Positions 11,672 to 23,700 of a stretch of DNA of 64,000 nucleotides are shown in pieces. This DNA comes from Spongilla lacustris (lineage: Eukaryota; Porifera; Demospongiae; Spongillida; Spongillidae). The DNA is taken from the NCBI GenBank assembly GCA_949361645.1, contig OX442420.1:5501882-5565881 (forward strand), read 5' to 3'. A program made the position numbers and the translations under genes. Under the pieces are notes generated by a model. That model saw only the letters and a program-made list of their open reading frames with translations. It searched no databases and was not told where the DNA came from. Positions within the stretch are counted from its first letter, which is position 1. Every line of letters starts with the position of its first letter.

Positions 11672-11764
11672 CCAATTGCACATCAGTACGACATTGATCC
11701 CGCCCATGCCAAGACTGCTGGCTATGTCATCAAAACAATGTGAAGCAGACCCATACTATTTCTC
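11672..11764 (+). CDS. Candidate isolated exon (unknown)
   Basis: A pyrimidine tract ending TTTTTTCCAG at 11671 is followed by 93 bases with two overlapping readings and a GTGAGTAT donor at 11765. One frame is open throughout (PPMPRLLAMSSKQCEADPYY). Another reads IAHQYDIDPAHAKTAGYVIK before a stop. It lies directly after the GC-rich palindromic repeat, so it may be part of that mobile unit. No family recognised. Confidence 0.18.
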
Positions 11765-12261
11765 GTGAGTATACTTTGTTGCCTAGATATTATAAAAATA
11801 CAACAGATTAATTCTTTTTGTTGGTTTCCAAATTCAAGTGCATGGAACGAAATTACCCTCTCCTGGCATGCCAAACCTTCAAAAAATAAACACAGACCGA
11901 AACATGGACTATCTGCGCATATGTAATTAAAATTCTACTTGCATGCCTACGATATACGCCTGGTAACATTTTAATAATGTTATGTTTACGTATATCACGG
12001 TACATGTAAACGGCGCGCTCGACGCGAGCTAGCTGTAATATATTATTATTATTTTTATTATAATTTAATTTATAATTTATTTTAATAAAGCAACAATATG
12101 GAACGCCGTTGCCCTCAAAATTCAGAGCGTTTCTATTTTATTTTATTTTTGTATTTATTTTTATTTTTTATATTATCCATAGTAATTTTGAAATACTATA
12201 CGATAAATAGAAACACTGTCTTGATCGCTACTTGAAGTTGCCGTATTTTCTCAATAAAAAC

Positions 12262-12349
12262 GTTGTTTAGTTCGCTGCGAGGTTGTTACATTTGTTGCTG
12301 TGTGTTGTTTAGTTCGCTGCGAGGTTGTTACATTTGTTGCTGTGTGTTC
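12262..12349. repeat. 44-bp tandem duplication in left arm
   Basis: TTGTTTAGTTCGCTGCGAGG followed by TTGTTACATTTGTTGCTGTG occurs twice in direct succession. The mirrored site in the right arm (near 17960-18000) has it once, so this duplication arose after the palindrome formed. Confidence 0.85.
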
Positions 12350-12980
12350 TTAGCAGGCGCAGCTTGTTTTTACCCATTGAACACCTCTAAGCGGGCGTGT
12401 ACTAGCTCTTAAGTTCCTCTCCATACGCATGTATTGTTAGTTTTATTACCGGTAGCTGCGATATCCCCGATCATATTGCTTTCCTGTATACTTTCCAAAG
12501 CCCTCCCTTTGTCTGCATATGCTTTACCCAATCAGAACGGTGTATGCACGTTGCATTCTGAGCGGTGATTAGAAAACCGGACCATTTTGTAGGCCTATAA
12601 TAGATCAACACGTACGTTACTCTGATTGTATACACAATACCTTACATGTACATTCGCATTGCTTAACTGCTGAACGTTCTGCTTGCATAAATTATATTTC
12701 TAATGTTTGCTCTTTTTTCTTCTCTTGGTACTGGATTTCCCTTTGTTCCTTTCTCAGGTCTTCAGTGTGGCATTACACATAAATCATATTTTAAAACGTT
12801 TACCATGCACCACTGAAAATTATAACTGGCATGATTTATTTTAATATCAGTTTCTCCACATACTTTTGAATCCACCTGAATAACTCAGTTCATCACACAA
12901 GACCCATTTAACTATAGCAGTCCTTCTGAAGAAAAAGGTTTGGTATAGTTGGCAAAACAAGATATCTAGTTATAATCCTG

Positions 12981-14234
12981 TAGGGGAGGAGTGGGTTAGT
13001 TGAATTTTAGGGTTAGGTTTATAGTGCCTTTGGGTTTTGGTTAATAGCCAGATATATAAAGGGGCATCACTTGGCATGTCGTAGAAATGTTAGAGACTGG
13101 GGATGGGCATGAGAAAAAGGACATTTTAAAAAATCAACTGGTGTTAAGTAGCACAACTAACCCAGCCAAGTGGGTCAGTTGAGCCTTGAGCCATATGCTA
13201 TCTTAAGCTATAGCTAGCATGAGTAGGCCAAGGCTTTCTTGTCTCTTGTCCAATGTCCAAGCATTGTGAAATATTTGATCAAAGTAAATTCATACACATG
13301 CATGACACTTTGCCAATGAGAGCCCATAAAATTGATTTGCAAGTGTTTTAACGTGATTCACAACATCATTCTCCATTTTACAAATATAAACAGAATGCCT
13401 CTGAGATTGTTTTATAGCCAAACAAGCCTAGCTCACTATTTTCTGTTACATGAACCAATAATGTCATACAATCGCAGTTAAAGCATATGGCTCAACTAAC
13501 CCCTTTGTAAATGGCTCTTAATCCCACTACTAACTTTTCAAGTAAAGAGGAAAGTTGCATAAAAGAGGAAAGTTGCATAAAATGGAAGCAAGGTATATAA
13601 TAGTTTATTTTAATATAGCTGCATACTTGTACTTTCTAACACCCTAGACTGAAACGGAAATATCATTGATGAGAGCACAGACTGTAAAAAAAATAGACTT
13701 TCACTCTGATCAACAAATTTCTTATTTTTGAATATTACATTGTGGGTGGGTTTGTGTCCCATTCACTGTGGAGACATATTGTAACTGGGGCAAAGAAGCT
13801 CACACCACCTTCTCCCACCTTGCATCCTGCATTGACACCACTTCTTCCTGCCACAAGAGTCGGGTCTTGGCTGAAATTTATGGCAGGCTAAACTTAACCC
13901 TCATCCAAGCCATTGCCAGGGCCATCCCACCAACGACAAATTAGTATTTAAAAGTGTGTTTATGTTAACATTAATGTCTCTGTATCCAATACATGTATAT
14001 ACATCTTAGATCTCATCACAAGGGAAGACCTCAGTTTCCTCACTAGTGATATTTAAATTGTCTCTCATGGTTGTACAAAAACAAAATCTTTATGTAGGAC
14101 AAAAAGCTAGTCATTGCACTTAATATATGTTAGCATAATTCAAGTATGTTTCTTTGTAAAGGTAATAAAAAGGGGGGGGGGGGGGGGGGGTGGCTTAACT
14201 AACCTAGTGGCTCAACTAGCCCACTCCTCCCCTA
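12981..14234. mobile_element. TA-flanked inverted-repeat element, copy 1 (with RT-fragment insertion)
   Basis: It begins TAGGGGAGGAGTGGGTTAGT and ends with the complement, ACTAGCCCACTCCTCCCCTA, so TA bounds both ends as expected for a Tc1/mariner-type target site. The inside repeats the theme of GGCTCAACTAACCC blocks. Compared with copy 3 (42691-43650) it carries about 350 extra bases (about 13736-14083) that contain a reverse-transcriptase C-terminal fragment. It also has a ~20-base G run at 14172-14190. There is no transposase frame, so it is non-autonomous. Confidence 0.8.
13741..13944 (+). pseudogene. Retroelement reverse-transcriptase C-terminal fragment
   Basis: One frame reads VCVPFTVETYCNWGKEAHTT, then SRVLAEIYGRLNLTLIQAIA, and ends at TAG 13942-13944. 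From general knowledge this is the extreme C-terminus of a widespread invertebrate non-LTR-like reverse-transcriptase protein (the VP..VE.YG.WG.EA pattern). A second decayed copy of the same segment lies near 52780-53070. Only the tail is present, as expected for a 5'-truncated insertion. It interrupts the inverted-repeat element described above. Confidence 0.6.
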
Positions 14235-15045
14235 CTTATAATAATTATCAAAAGGGTTAGGCGAGTGAAATCCCCTTGTTTACTAATTTCGATTTTCTAG
14301 TAGTCCACCAAGAACACTGATTTCTATGTTTACATATAACAAAAAGATAAAAGTTCAATATAAGAGCTTTCAATAGTTAACATGTACATTTAAGATGCAG
14401 ATGCATTACAATTTGGATCTAAAAAACACCACCTTGGGAGTGTAAGATAATTGCTGGTAGATTATCTGCAATGAAAGATGACACTGTTCATATTGCATTT
14501 ATAATGCACCTTCGGTCTAGTGTAGTTAACCAGATGTTGTGTAAATGTAGATGAAACCTAATGGTTAGGCGAGTTAAGTGCTTGGTGGAATTGAATGGTA
14601 GGAATATCCCAAATTGAATATCTCAGCCATGGAATACACTGTATTCTGTGCATACCAGTACTTTTCAATTTGGTAAGTTATCAATTAATATACCACTACA
14701 ATAATATTTAATGAAGCTCATAATTATATTTGTGGCCACCAATCCCCTAAAATACTTGTGTACTGCATAGTACATGCATGAATTATTATGTGTCACTGAT
14801 TCTGTAAAAGAATTCATTTGCCTGATTTTACAATTGCTGTACAAATCAATGTCCCTTTAACCAGACAAGTACACACTGTGGGCTGCATGCAGTTGAAAAA
14901 ATAAAAATCAATACGAAACCAAATGTTTGGGAGGGACAAAAGCAAACTGCTTTTGCACTGATGCAATCATATCAGCAAGCCTACCCTAACTGTAGTTTAC
15001 AACGATTACCTTTATACGGAGTAGGACTGAAGGGACAAGTATAAT

Positions 15046-15775
15046 CAAATATACTGCAACCTATTTAAAGGAATCTCTACACTTCGCATACCTACACCCA
15101 CACTACACTACATATACTATACTGCACTACATTCACACTTCTCTACACATAGTGTACCTTGATCAATTTATGTATGCATGTACTTCTAGATGTATTGAAT
15201 CCTCCTTATTTACTTACATTAATTAAATTGAACTGCATGAAAATTCAATTCACCAACATCCACACTACCTACACACACGATACACATAACTCATGCACAC
15301 CCCACTTGTGTAATGTGTGTGTAGATGTTAGTATATGTGTATAGATATATGTGGGTGTAGGAATGTAGCTATGTTTAGTGCAGTATAGGTATGTGCACAT
15401 AGTGTGGGTATAGGTGTAGTGTTGTGTATGTGTACATGTGTGCAGTGGGGGCATAAGTAAGTGCCATAGTATAGTGTGGTTTGAGGTAAGTGTGTTTTAA
15501 GTGTGGGTGTAGATATTTGTAGTGTACTGGGGGTTAATCACAAACTGCATTTAGACATGCAATGTGAGTATCAACTTATTGTCTAATGTCCTGGTGTACA
15601 CTGTGGTAGGTATCTATATGCTAATATGAAGGATTACTGTGTATTACTAGAAGGCCAGAAAACACTGCAGAAAAACAGCAGTAGTAGATGGTCTTTTCTA
15701 TTTTTCTGGAAGTAAAACTGGACTGCCAAATCCACCAATCCATTCTGAAATAATCCTTATTGGTTGGTTAATGCC
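15046..15775. other. Palindrome centre with TATACTACACTACA-type repeats
   Basis: Low-complexity Py-rich DNA (CCTACACCCACACTACACTA) is followed by its Pu-rich complement type (GTGGGTATAGGTGTAGTGTT). The two halves pair weakly with each other, with a likely loop near 15175-15300. No coding signal. Confidence 0.5.
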
Positions 15776-16449
15776 ATACTCTGTATAGAGTAATCATTGT
15801 TAACAACGGTCTGGGTAATGCTTCCTGGTAACATTGCATCAGAGCAAAGGAGTTCCCTTTTGTTCCTCCCAACTTTGTAGATCAATTGTAAATGTTTAAA
15901 AACTCCATTGAATAGTCATTGGCACATAATAATGTATTATGTAGTACACAAGTATCTTGGGGAATTGGTGGCCACAAATATAAGTATGAGCCTCGTTAAG
16001 TATTATTATAATGGTATGTTAAATTGAAGTACTGGATCATGTACATGTATGTACAGAATACAGTATATTCCATGGCTAAAATATTCAATTTATGATATTC
16101 CTACTATTCACTATACAAATTCATTTCACCATACCCCACACATTGTATGCAACTTCTGGAGAACTATACTAGGCCCAAGGTGTATTATAAATGCATTGTC
16201 CACCAGCAATTATGAGATCTTAATCTTGATATTTCTACACTCCCAAGGTGGTGTTTTTTAGATCCAAATTTTAATGCATCTGCATCTAAATGTACATGTT
16301 AACTATTGAACGCTCTTTATCTTGTTGTTATATGTATCAGTGTTCTTGGTGGACTATTAGAAAATTGAAATTATTAAACAAGAGGATTTCACTTTTGAGT
16401 TATTAATGATACACTTGACTTGCCTAACGCTTTTGAGAATTATTATAAG

Positions 16450-17036
16450 TAGGGGAGGAGTGGGTTAGTTGAGCCATCCCCTTTTTTTAGCTACATACTT
16501 GAATTATGCTAACATATACTGACATTAAGTGTAATGACGTATGGCATTATTGGTTCATGTAACAGAAATAGTGAGCTAGCTATAGGCTTGTTCGGCTACG
16601 AAACAATCTCAGAGGCATTCTGTTTATATTTGTAAAATGGAGAATGACATTGTGAATCACGTTAAAACACTTGCAAATCAATTTTATGGGCTCTCATTGG
16701 TAAATTGTCATGCATTAGTGTATGAATTTACTTTGATCAATTATATCACAATGCTTGGACATTGGACAAGAGACAAGAAAGCCTTGGCCTACTCATGCTA
16801 GCATATGCACATAACTTTAGCTTAAGACAGCATATGGCTCAAAGATCAATTGAACCACTTGGCTGGGTTAGTTTTTACACCAGTTGATTTTTTATAATGT
16901 CCTTTTTCTCATGCCCATCTCCAGTCTCTAACATTTCTACGACATGCCAAGTGATGCCCCTTTATATATCTGGCTATTAACCAAAATGAATAAACCTCAC
17001 CCTAAAATTTGGCTCAACTAACCCACTCCTCCCCTA
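16450..17036. mobile_element. TA-flanked inverted-repeat element, copy 2 (internally deleted)
   Basis: This is the mirror of copy 1 in the right arm of the palindrome. It starts TAGGGGAGGAGTGGGTTAGT and ends ACTAACCCACTCCTCCCCTA. It is only 587 bp because about 640 bases present in copy 1 are missing between AAGTGTAATGAC and TATGGCATTATTGGTTCATG. The flanks match copy 1's flanks in inverted orientation (TTATAATAATT one side, ACAGGATTATAACTAGATA the other). The insertion therefore predates the arm duplication. Confidence 0.8.
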
Positions 17037-18155
17037 CAGGATTATAACTAGATACCTGGTTTTGCCAACTATACCAAACCTTTTTCTTAAAAAATATATC
17101 ATGCCAGTTATAATTCTTAGTGCTGGTGGTGAACGCGTAAACGTTTTAAAACATGACTTAGGTGCAATGTCACACTGAAGAACTGAGAAAGGAACAAACG
17201 GGAATCCAGTACCAAGAGAAGAACAAAGAGCACACTGTAAAGGAAATATAATTTATACAAGCAGAACGTTCAGCAGTTAAGCAATGCGCATGTACATAAA
17301 AAGCGTTGAATCAAGTTTTGATTTAATAAAGGTTTTTAAAATCCTCTTTAAAATCGCTGTGACGTCTGAGTGTGATTGAACATTTAAATTGATTTGTGTG
17401 TGATTTTAATGTTCAATCACATAATGATTCCTAAATGCGTTTTTTCCTTGTAAGATCCGGTTTCTATCACCACTCAGAAAGCAACGTGCATACACCGTTC
17501 TGATTGGGTAAAGCATATGCAGACGAAAGCAGTGGCGTAGGAAAAAGGGGGCCACTTTTACACCAGCGATACTACAGTTTATCTATGCACACTATTTTAT
17601 TTTTATTAAAAACCAAGCGAAACCTACCATTTGCTCAGAATGGGGAAGCCTACAGCACTCCCCTAGCTGGCTGAGCGGGACCGCCGGGCCGGGTACCCCT
17701 CTCCCGCACCCTCCCCATGATGACCATCAAAGTTTGCCCCCCACTTTTAAACTCCTTCCTACGCCGCTGGAAGGGAGGGCTTTGGTCAGGAAAGCAACAT
17801 AATCGGGGATATCGCGGCTACCGCTAACAATACATGCCGTTGCGTATCACTATGGAGAGGAACGTAACTAAAGAGCTAGTACACGCCCGCTTACGATCCA
17901 AACAAGCTACAACGAAGAGGTGTTCAATGGGTAAAAACAAGCTGCGTCTGTTTAGAACACACAGCAACAAATGTAACAACCTCGCAGCGAACTAAACAAC
18001 GTGAAAACACGGCAACTTCAAGTAGCGATCAAGGCAGTGTTTCTATTTATCGGATAGTATTTCAGAATTACTATGGATAAAATAAAAAAATAAAAATAAG
18101 TACAAAAATAAAATAATGAAACGCTCTGAATTTTGAGGGCAACGGCGTTCCATAC

Positions 18156-19377
18156 ACCAAGGGCATCAAAAATGGTATAGCCTTTACAGCTTCGGTCCAA
18201 ACACAAGCAATGTATATGTATAATAAACTATATGTATAAAAAAACGTAGTAACGTCGCTATACATGTATACATGTATATAGCCGGAATGCCGCGACTGCG
18301 AAAACGCAAAAAAATAAGAAGAGTTATTTTTCCCCTGTTATATTATGCACCCCGCGATGTACAAACGTGTCCCACATTAATTTTATGGAGTGCACTGGAA
18401 TGTAGCTTCTCTACAAAAATAAGTCAGTGAGATTCAAGTATAACCTGTAATGATCATCATTATATGCGGTATAGCTATAAGACCATCCGTAAAATATGGA
18501 GTAACAGATTTGGATTCTTTGTGGTTTTGATAACATTTTAAATTTTTCTAATGCGGCATGCGATCGACGTACTGGAGGGAAGATTAACTGAATTGAATTA
18601 CGCGCATAGTGCGGCCTTCTTGGGCTGGGTACATGTTTCGGGTTTTTGGCGTTCGTTAGTTCATTGCTTTTTATAGTGGACAATTCAACGTGTCCGGCGA
18701 TACGTGTATCTGCTAATCTGGCCCGCTAGAGTAAGTCATTTTGATGATAGAGCATTAAATTAATAGATATATTTAATTGCACAAATGGTGGCGGTTCTAA
18801 TATGAACTGTCGTCAATTTAAAAAATCTGTCAAGTAGAACGATAAATTACACACAAACACTTGCTATATATAAAACACACTACAGTTAAGATGGGATTCT
18901 ACGGAGGATGGCTCTGGTATTCGCTCTTGTTAAGCAATTGAATGCTCAAGTTTGCGAAAACCTCAAAAGATATCTGTGCCTATGGCAGAGACTTGTGAAT
19001 CGCAAGCCTAGCAATGATCTGAGCCAGAAATCTTGAAGCTTCTACCCCAAGCCCCATAGGAGTCAACTAGGTACTAGAGGGGTTGAGACCCACCCTAGAG
19101 CTGAGCACTTGGCATCATTGGCCTGGTGTTTCCTGCTCTCCGTTGCCTCAAGGACTGCACCAACCGTTGCTCCCGCTTCATCTAAAGTTGAAGGATTTAG
19201 CGGTGAGACAACGGAGATGTCCAGCTGCAGGGCAACGGGCCTTAGTAAACAAAATTTAAGGAATGTTTCAACGCGTATTTAGATCAGCACCGTAATTGGT
19301 TAAACCACGCCCACAGGACATCCCCTCAGTGTAGCTCTAGGAATACAAGTATCTATTTGTTCCTGTATAGTACTACT
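18156..19377. other. Intergenic region upstream of the LRRK-like gene
   Basis: No exon or RNA gene seen. A fairly G+C-balanced segment (18900-19320) precedes the start codon and probably holds the promoter and 5' UTR. I cannot point to a clear TATA box. Confidence 0.4.
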
Positions 19378-20722
19378 ATGGCAGATCAAGACCGTAAGTA
19401 CAATACGCTAGTATCCAATGCAATCACTCACCACACTACGCCCACACTTCTTTTTTTTTTGTTTGTACACAACACCGCTTTACACCACTTATAGCGCTTC
19501 TGGAGGTCTCCAGTAAGGTGTTCGCGGCCTGTAGCTCCGGCGATGTCGCTGGTCTCCGTAAACTACTCGATAGCGAGCCGTATGCAAAGGCCGTGATCGA
19601 GCTAACGCAAAACTCAAACAGCCCTACGGGGAAGAAGATATCGGAGAAGACCATATATGCGGCTTGCTCCAAAGGGCACCTTGATGTCGTACGATGTCTT
19701 CTGCAGGCAGGCATCAACTGTAACGTCAACAGCGGCAGCGGAACGCCCATATACGCAGCCGCCAAGACGGGTCATCTGGACATGGTGAAGCTGCTGGTCG
19801 AGCAGGGTGCAGATTACGCGAATATCCAAGGGGGTTTCAGCCCGCTTTTCGTGTCCTGTGCCCACGGCAGGCTCAGCATCCTTAAATACCTCATCGGGCG
19901 CGGGACCGATCCCAATGCGTTCACTAACCCACCTCTGGTTTTCACGGCGTGCATTGCGGGACATCTGGACGTGGTGAAGTACTTCGTGGAAGAGCTGCAC
20001 TTCGATATCTGTCGCAGTACCTCGGGGGGTGGAGCTAACGGGGACGGGAAGGACACACTGTTATACGTAGCATGCCAGATGAAGAAGGAAAATATAGTGA
20101 AGTATCTACTTGAGCGAGGTGCTGGCGTTACGAAAGCAATCACAGACCAGTTTGCTGGCATCGTCTCCAAGGTGATTCAGGACAGCTTCAGGCAGGTCGG
20201 CCAAGGGCTCTACCAAGCCAGGCTGAAGGAGATGAGCCTAGCAGAGCTCCCCTGGTCATTCTTTGCCAATCACTCCTCCACACTGACCAAAGTTGATCTC
20301 CGTGGCAACCACCTTAAGTCACTCCCTAGTCAGCTGTTCCAGATGACATCATTGGAAGACCTGGACATCTCTCAGAACCGCCTCTCCTCCATCTGCAGTG
20401 AAGATGTAGCGTGGGAATGTAACAAGCAAGTTACCTTTAAGTGGACAGTCCATAAATTATGTGATGCTGGAAGGGGGAGGAGGAGGGGGGAGGGATCTGG
20501 ACAAGCATGAAGGTGTATTACAGTTAGTGATTGACGAGAGGGGAGGGGTCCATAAAGGGTGATGTAGTGTGTGAATGTGCAATACCATGTGGAATTGGGT
20601 GCGTAGGTACATTGTATATGATATGCATAATGTACATATACATGTGTAAGATGTTATGGAGTTGTGGAGTTGTGCTTGATACACGTCAACCTTAAGCAGT
20701 TGTACTGGACACATGCACACAT

Positions 20723-20774
<52 letters not shown>

Positions 20775-23700
20775 TCCTTCTCCTCCCCCTCCCTCTTCAC
20801 TCTCTTTTTAAAAAAACATCAACATCAGTTTAAGCAAGCTTGATGCTTCACACAATCAGCTGGCACAGGTGCCAAGCAGTGTGTTCTGCCTCCCAGAGCT
20901 GACCAACCTCTGCCTGTCCTACAACCTGCTGCAGAGGCTGCCTGGGGACCCTGAATATGCCTCCAATGGTATGTAGATGACTCCAATCACCGTATTCATG
21001 ACTAGCTAACACTTATTATTCCTTTTTAAAGAGATGGTCAGGGAAGTGAACTGGTCATGTGAGAAGCTGAAGTCCCTTAACCTGTCCCACAACCACTTGA
21101 AGGCACTCCCGGAGGACAGCTTTAGGGACCTCAAGGGACTGCGGGCTCTCTACGTGGCGCACAACGAGCTGACAGCCCTCCCCCAGTCATGCTGCTGGGG
21201 AGCTGTGCACCTGGTAAGCAGCTACAAGGTGTAGTTGGACGTCCATCTTAAGCAAGCTTCTGTACATGTACATGTACATGTGTATGTACATGTATATGCA
21301 CATGTAGATGTTGCATGTATGTACAATGTAAGTAGCCTTGCAGTGCAATCATGATTGTACAGTGGTGGTGGTACAGCTAGGTTTACAATGTGATGCTCGC
21401 TGAATGTTGCGACAGCGTCTGTAATTCGTGACCTCAACACTGGAATAGAACTCAAGTCTATTCTAGTGTCATGTCACGTCACGTCAACTGCATGGGGTAT
21501 ATAATAATTGTTTACAGTATGACATATCAGCGACGCTGATGCAACATTCAGCGAGCATCACATTGTATACCTAGCTGTACCACCACCACTGCACAATGAT
21601 GATTGCACTGCAAGGCTACTTACATTGTACATAACATGCAGCAGACAGTGTACAACTGTCGCTACAAATACATGTACATGTGCATATGCAAGTACCTGTA
21701 CATGTACATGTACAGGTGCTTGATAAGAATACATTCATGATTAGATTACATGTACATGTATACATCGTAACATGTATACATGTACCATTGGTATACATGT
21801 ACACGAGCATACCATAGGACTTCTTGCAGTGTTGTGTAATGTGTACACACAACCAGTTATTAATAATAATAATGCATGAACATTAGTGTTTCATTTTACA
21901 TATATGTACAGTGTACATTGTATCATTCTGTTGTTCTGCAAGCACAAAGCCAGCTCATAATGTAGTTTCTTCTTTCAACCCTGCACATTCCCCCTTCCCT
22001 CCCCCCTCCCTCCCCTCCCCCCCTCCCTCCCCCTCCCCTCCCCCTCCCTCCCCCTCCCTCCCTCTCTCTTCCAGGTACACCTCGATGTCTCTTACAACCA
22101 GCTAACAGACCTCCCCCTTGGGGCTGCCAGCTACTGGGAGGATTCCCTGGAGAGCCTCTACCTTTCCAACAACAGGATTACTGAGATATCCAAGATCGTT
22201 GCGGGCCTCGGCCACCTCTCTACACTGGACCTCTCTAATAACCAGATTGGGACCCTCCCACCAACCAACTACTGGACAGGCCAGAGGCTGAACAAGCTAA
22301 ACCTGGCCGCCAACAAGCTGGTCCTCCTCTCACACACCCCACCCCCTCCCGAGGAGAAGAACAAGACACTCTTGGAGGGCAGTAGAAGGAACAGCAAGCT
22401 CAAGAACCTGTTCACGGCCAGTAGGAAGAAGAAAGAGAAGGAAGAAGCTGTTAAAACTGCTGTTCCATTTGATAATAAACCCCGGGAATTTCCCGCCACT
22501 CTGTGGGCAGCTTGCCTCCACTCTCTCCACCTCCAATACAACAACATTCAGTTCCTGCCGGAGTATTTTGGTTCCTTCACTGACTTGACTCTACTTGATA
22601 TCAGCGGGTGAGTGGAGGCAAAATTACATGTACATATAACAACCTGCATATCCTAAATATAAAGGCCCAGCAAACGTGAGGCACTTGTCATATGCAACTC
22701 AAATGAATATTAGTAGAAGTTCCATAATTATTTTGTATATGCTGGCAATAGGCAATACATGTATATATATATATATACATGTACTGTACACCTGTACATG
22801 TATTATCCAGCAAAACCATAAGCTGTATGATGCTTTAAATTACAAATATCTAAGAGCTTGTACTGTCCCTTACAAAATGATTCTCGCACATAAAAGGTTT
22901 CACAGTTCCATCACCAAATATGACTTTTCAATGCAAAGGTCCTGGATATTGCTTTTTCAGTGAAATGCCCCTTACATGTATACATTGTAAGCCTATGTAC
23001 TTCCTTTTTGTTATATATCAAGTTTGAATCAAGCCACATGCAACACTTGTGGTCACTAACAACTGATGCTGCATATCTACCCGTGGTGGGGGATTATTTC
23101 AGTCACCACACATTTTGGAAGTTATATCATCCAGAAAGTGCTTCATTAGCCTAGAATGTTGGGTGTACATTATGTACATTGACAAGTGGTATCAAGGCAA
23201 CCACAAATATGTGATAGTAAAGGTCAGCATACATGTACACTGGGGACTTCTTTGTTGCATTCAAAAGAATATGGGTAAAAATTCCGTAATTGCTTAGTTT
23301 ACTGATGGTATGCAGAACGTTTGTCCATATTCATTTGAGTTGCATGGGACAAATCAACTAGAAGTCGCCCCGTGTATGCTGGCCTTAAGTACTTTGAATG
23401 TTACATGTACATGTACATGTATGCCATTAATTGCCTCACTCACACATGCACACTGCATTGAGGCAGAGGGGAAGGCACACTTGGAACCAGAAATGGTAAA
23501 TGATTATTAAGGCTTATCTACATGTACATGTACTAAGCAGTAAATGGTCTCCTGCTCTTACAGTGGGTTTGCTACAGAACAGTGAAACCGGATTGTGCAC
23601 ATACATGTATATCCTCTTGTTACAACAGTACATGTATCTCAACTCTCTACAGCAATGCAGACATCAAGTCCTTACCAGCTAGCCTCGGGAAGCTATACCA

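Larger units (their letters stand above)
12097..18155. repeat. ~6-kb imperfect palindrome (long inverted repeat)
   Basis: The left arm starts at TATGGAACGCCGTTGCCCTC (12097) and the right arm ends with its reverse complement (GAGGGCAACGGCGTTCCATA, 18135-18154). Pairing continues through several landmarks: 12220-12420 with 17860-18030, 12946-12980 with 17037-17075, 14400-14445 with 16240-16285, and more weakly 14930-15045 with 15775-15870. Even the centre is partly inverted (TACTATACTGCACTACATTC region against 15370-15430). The arms are ~3 kb and moderately diverged. No gene is found inside. It is either a very large foldback element or an inverted segmental duplication. Confidence 0.85.
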
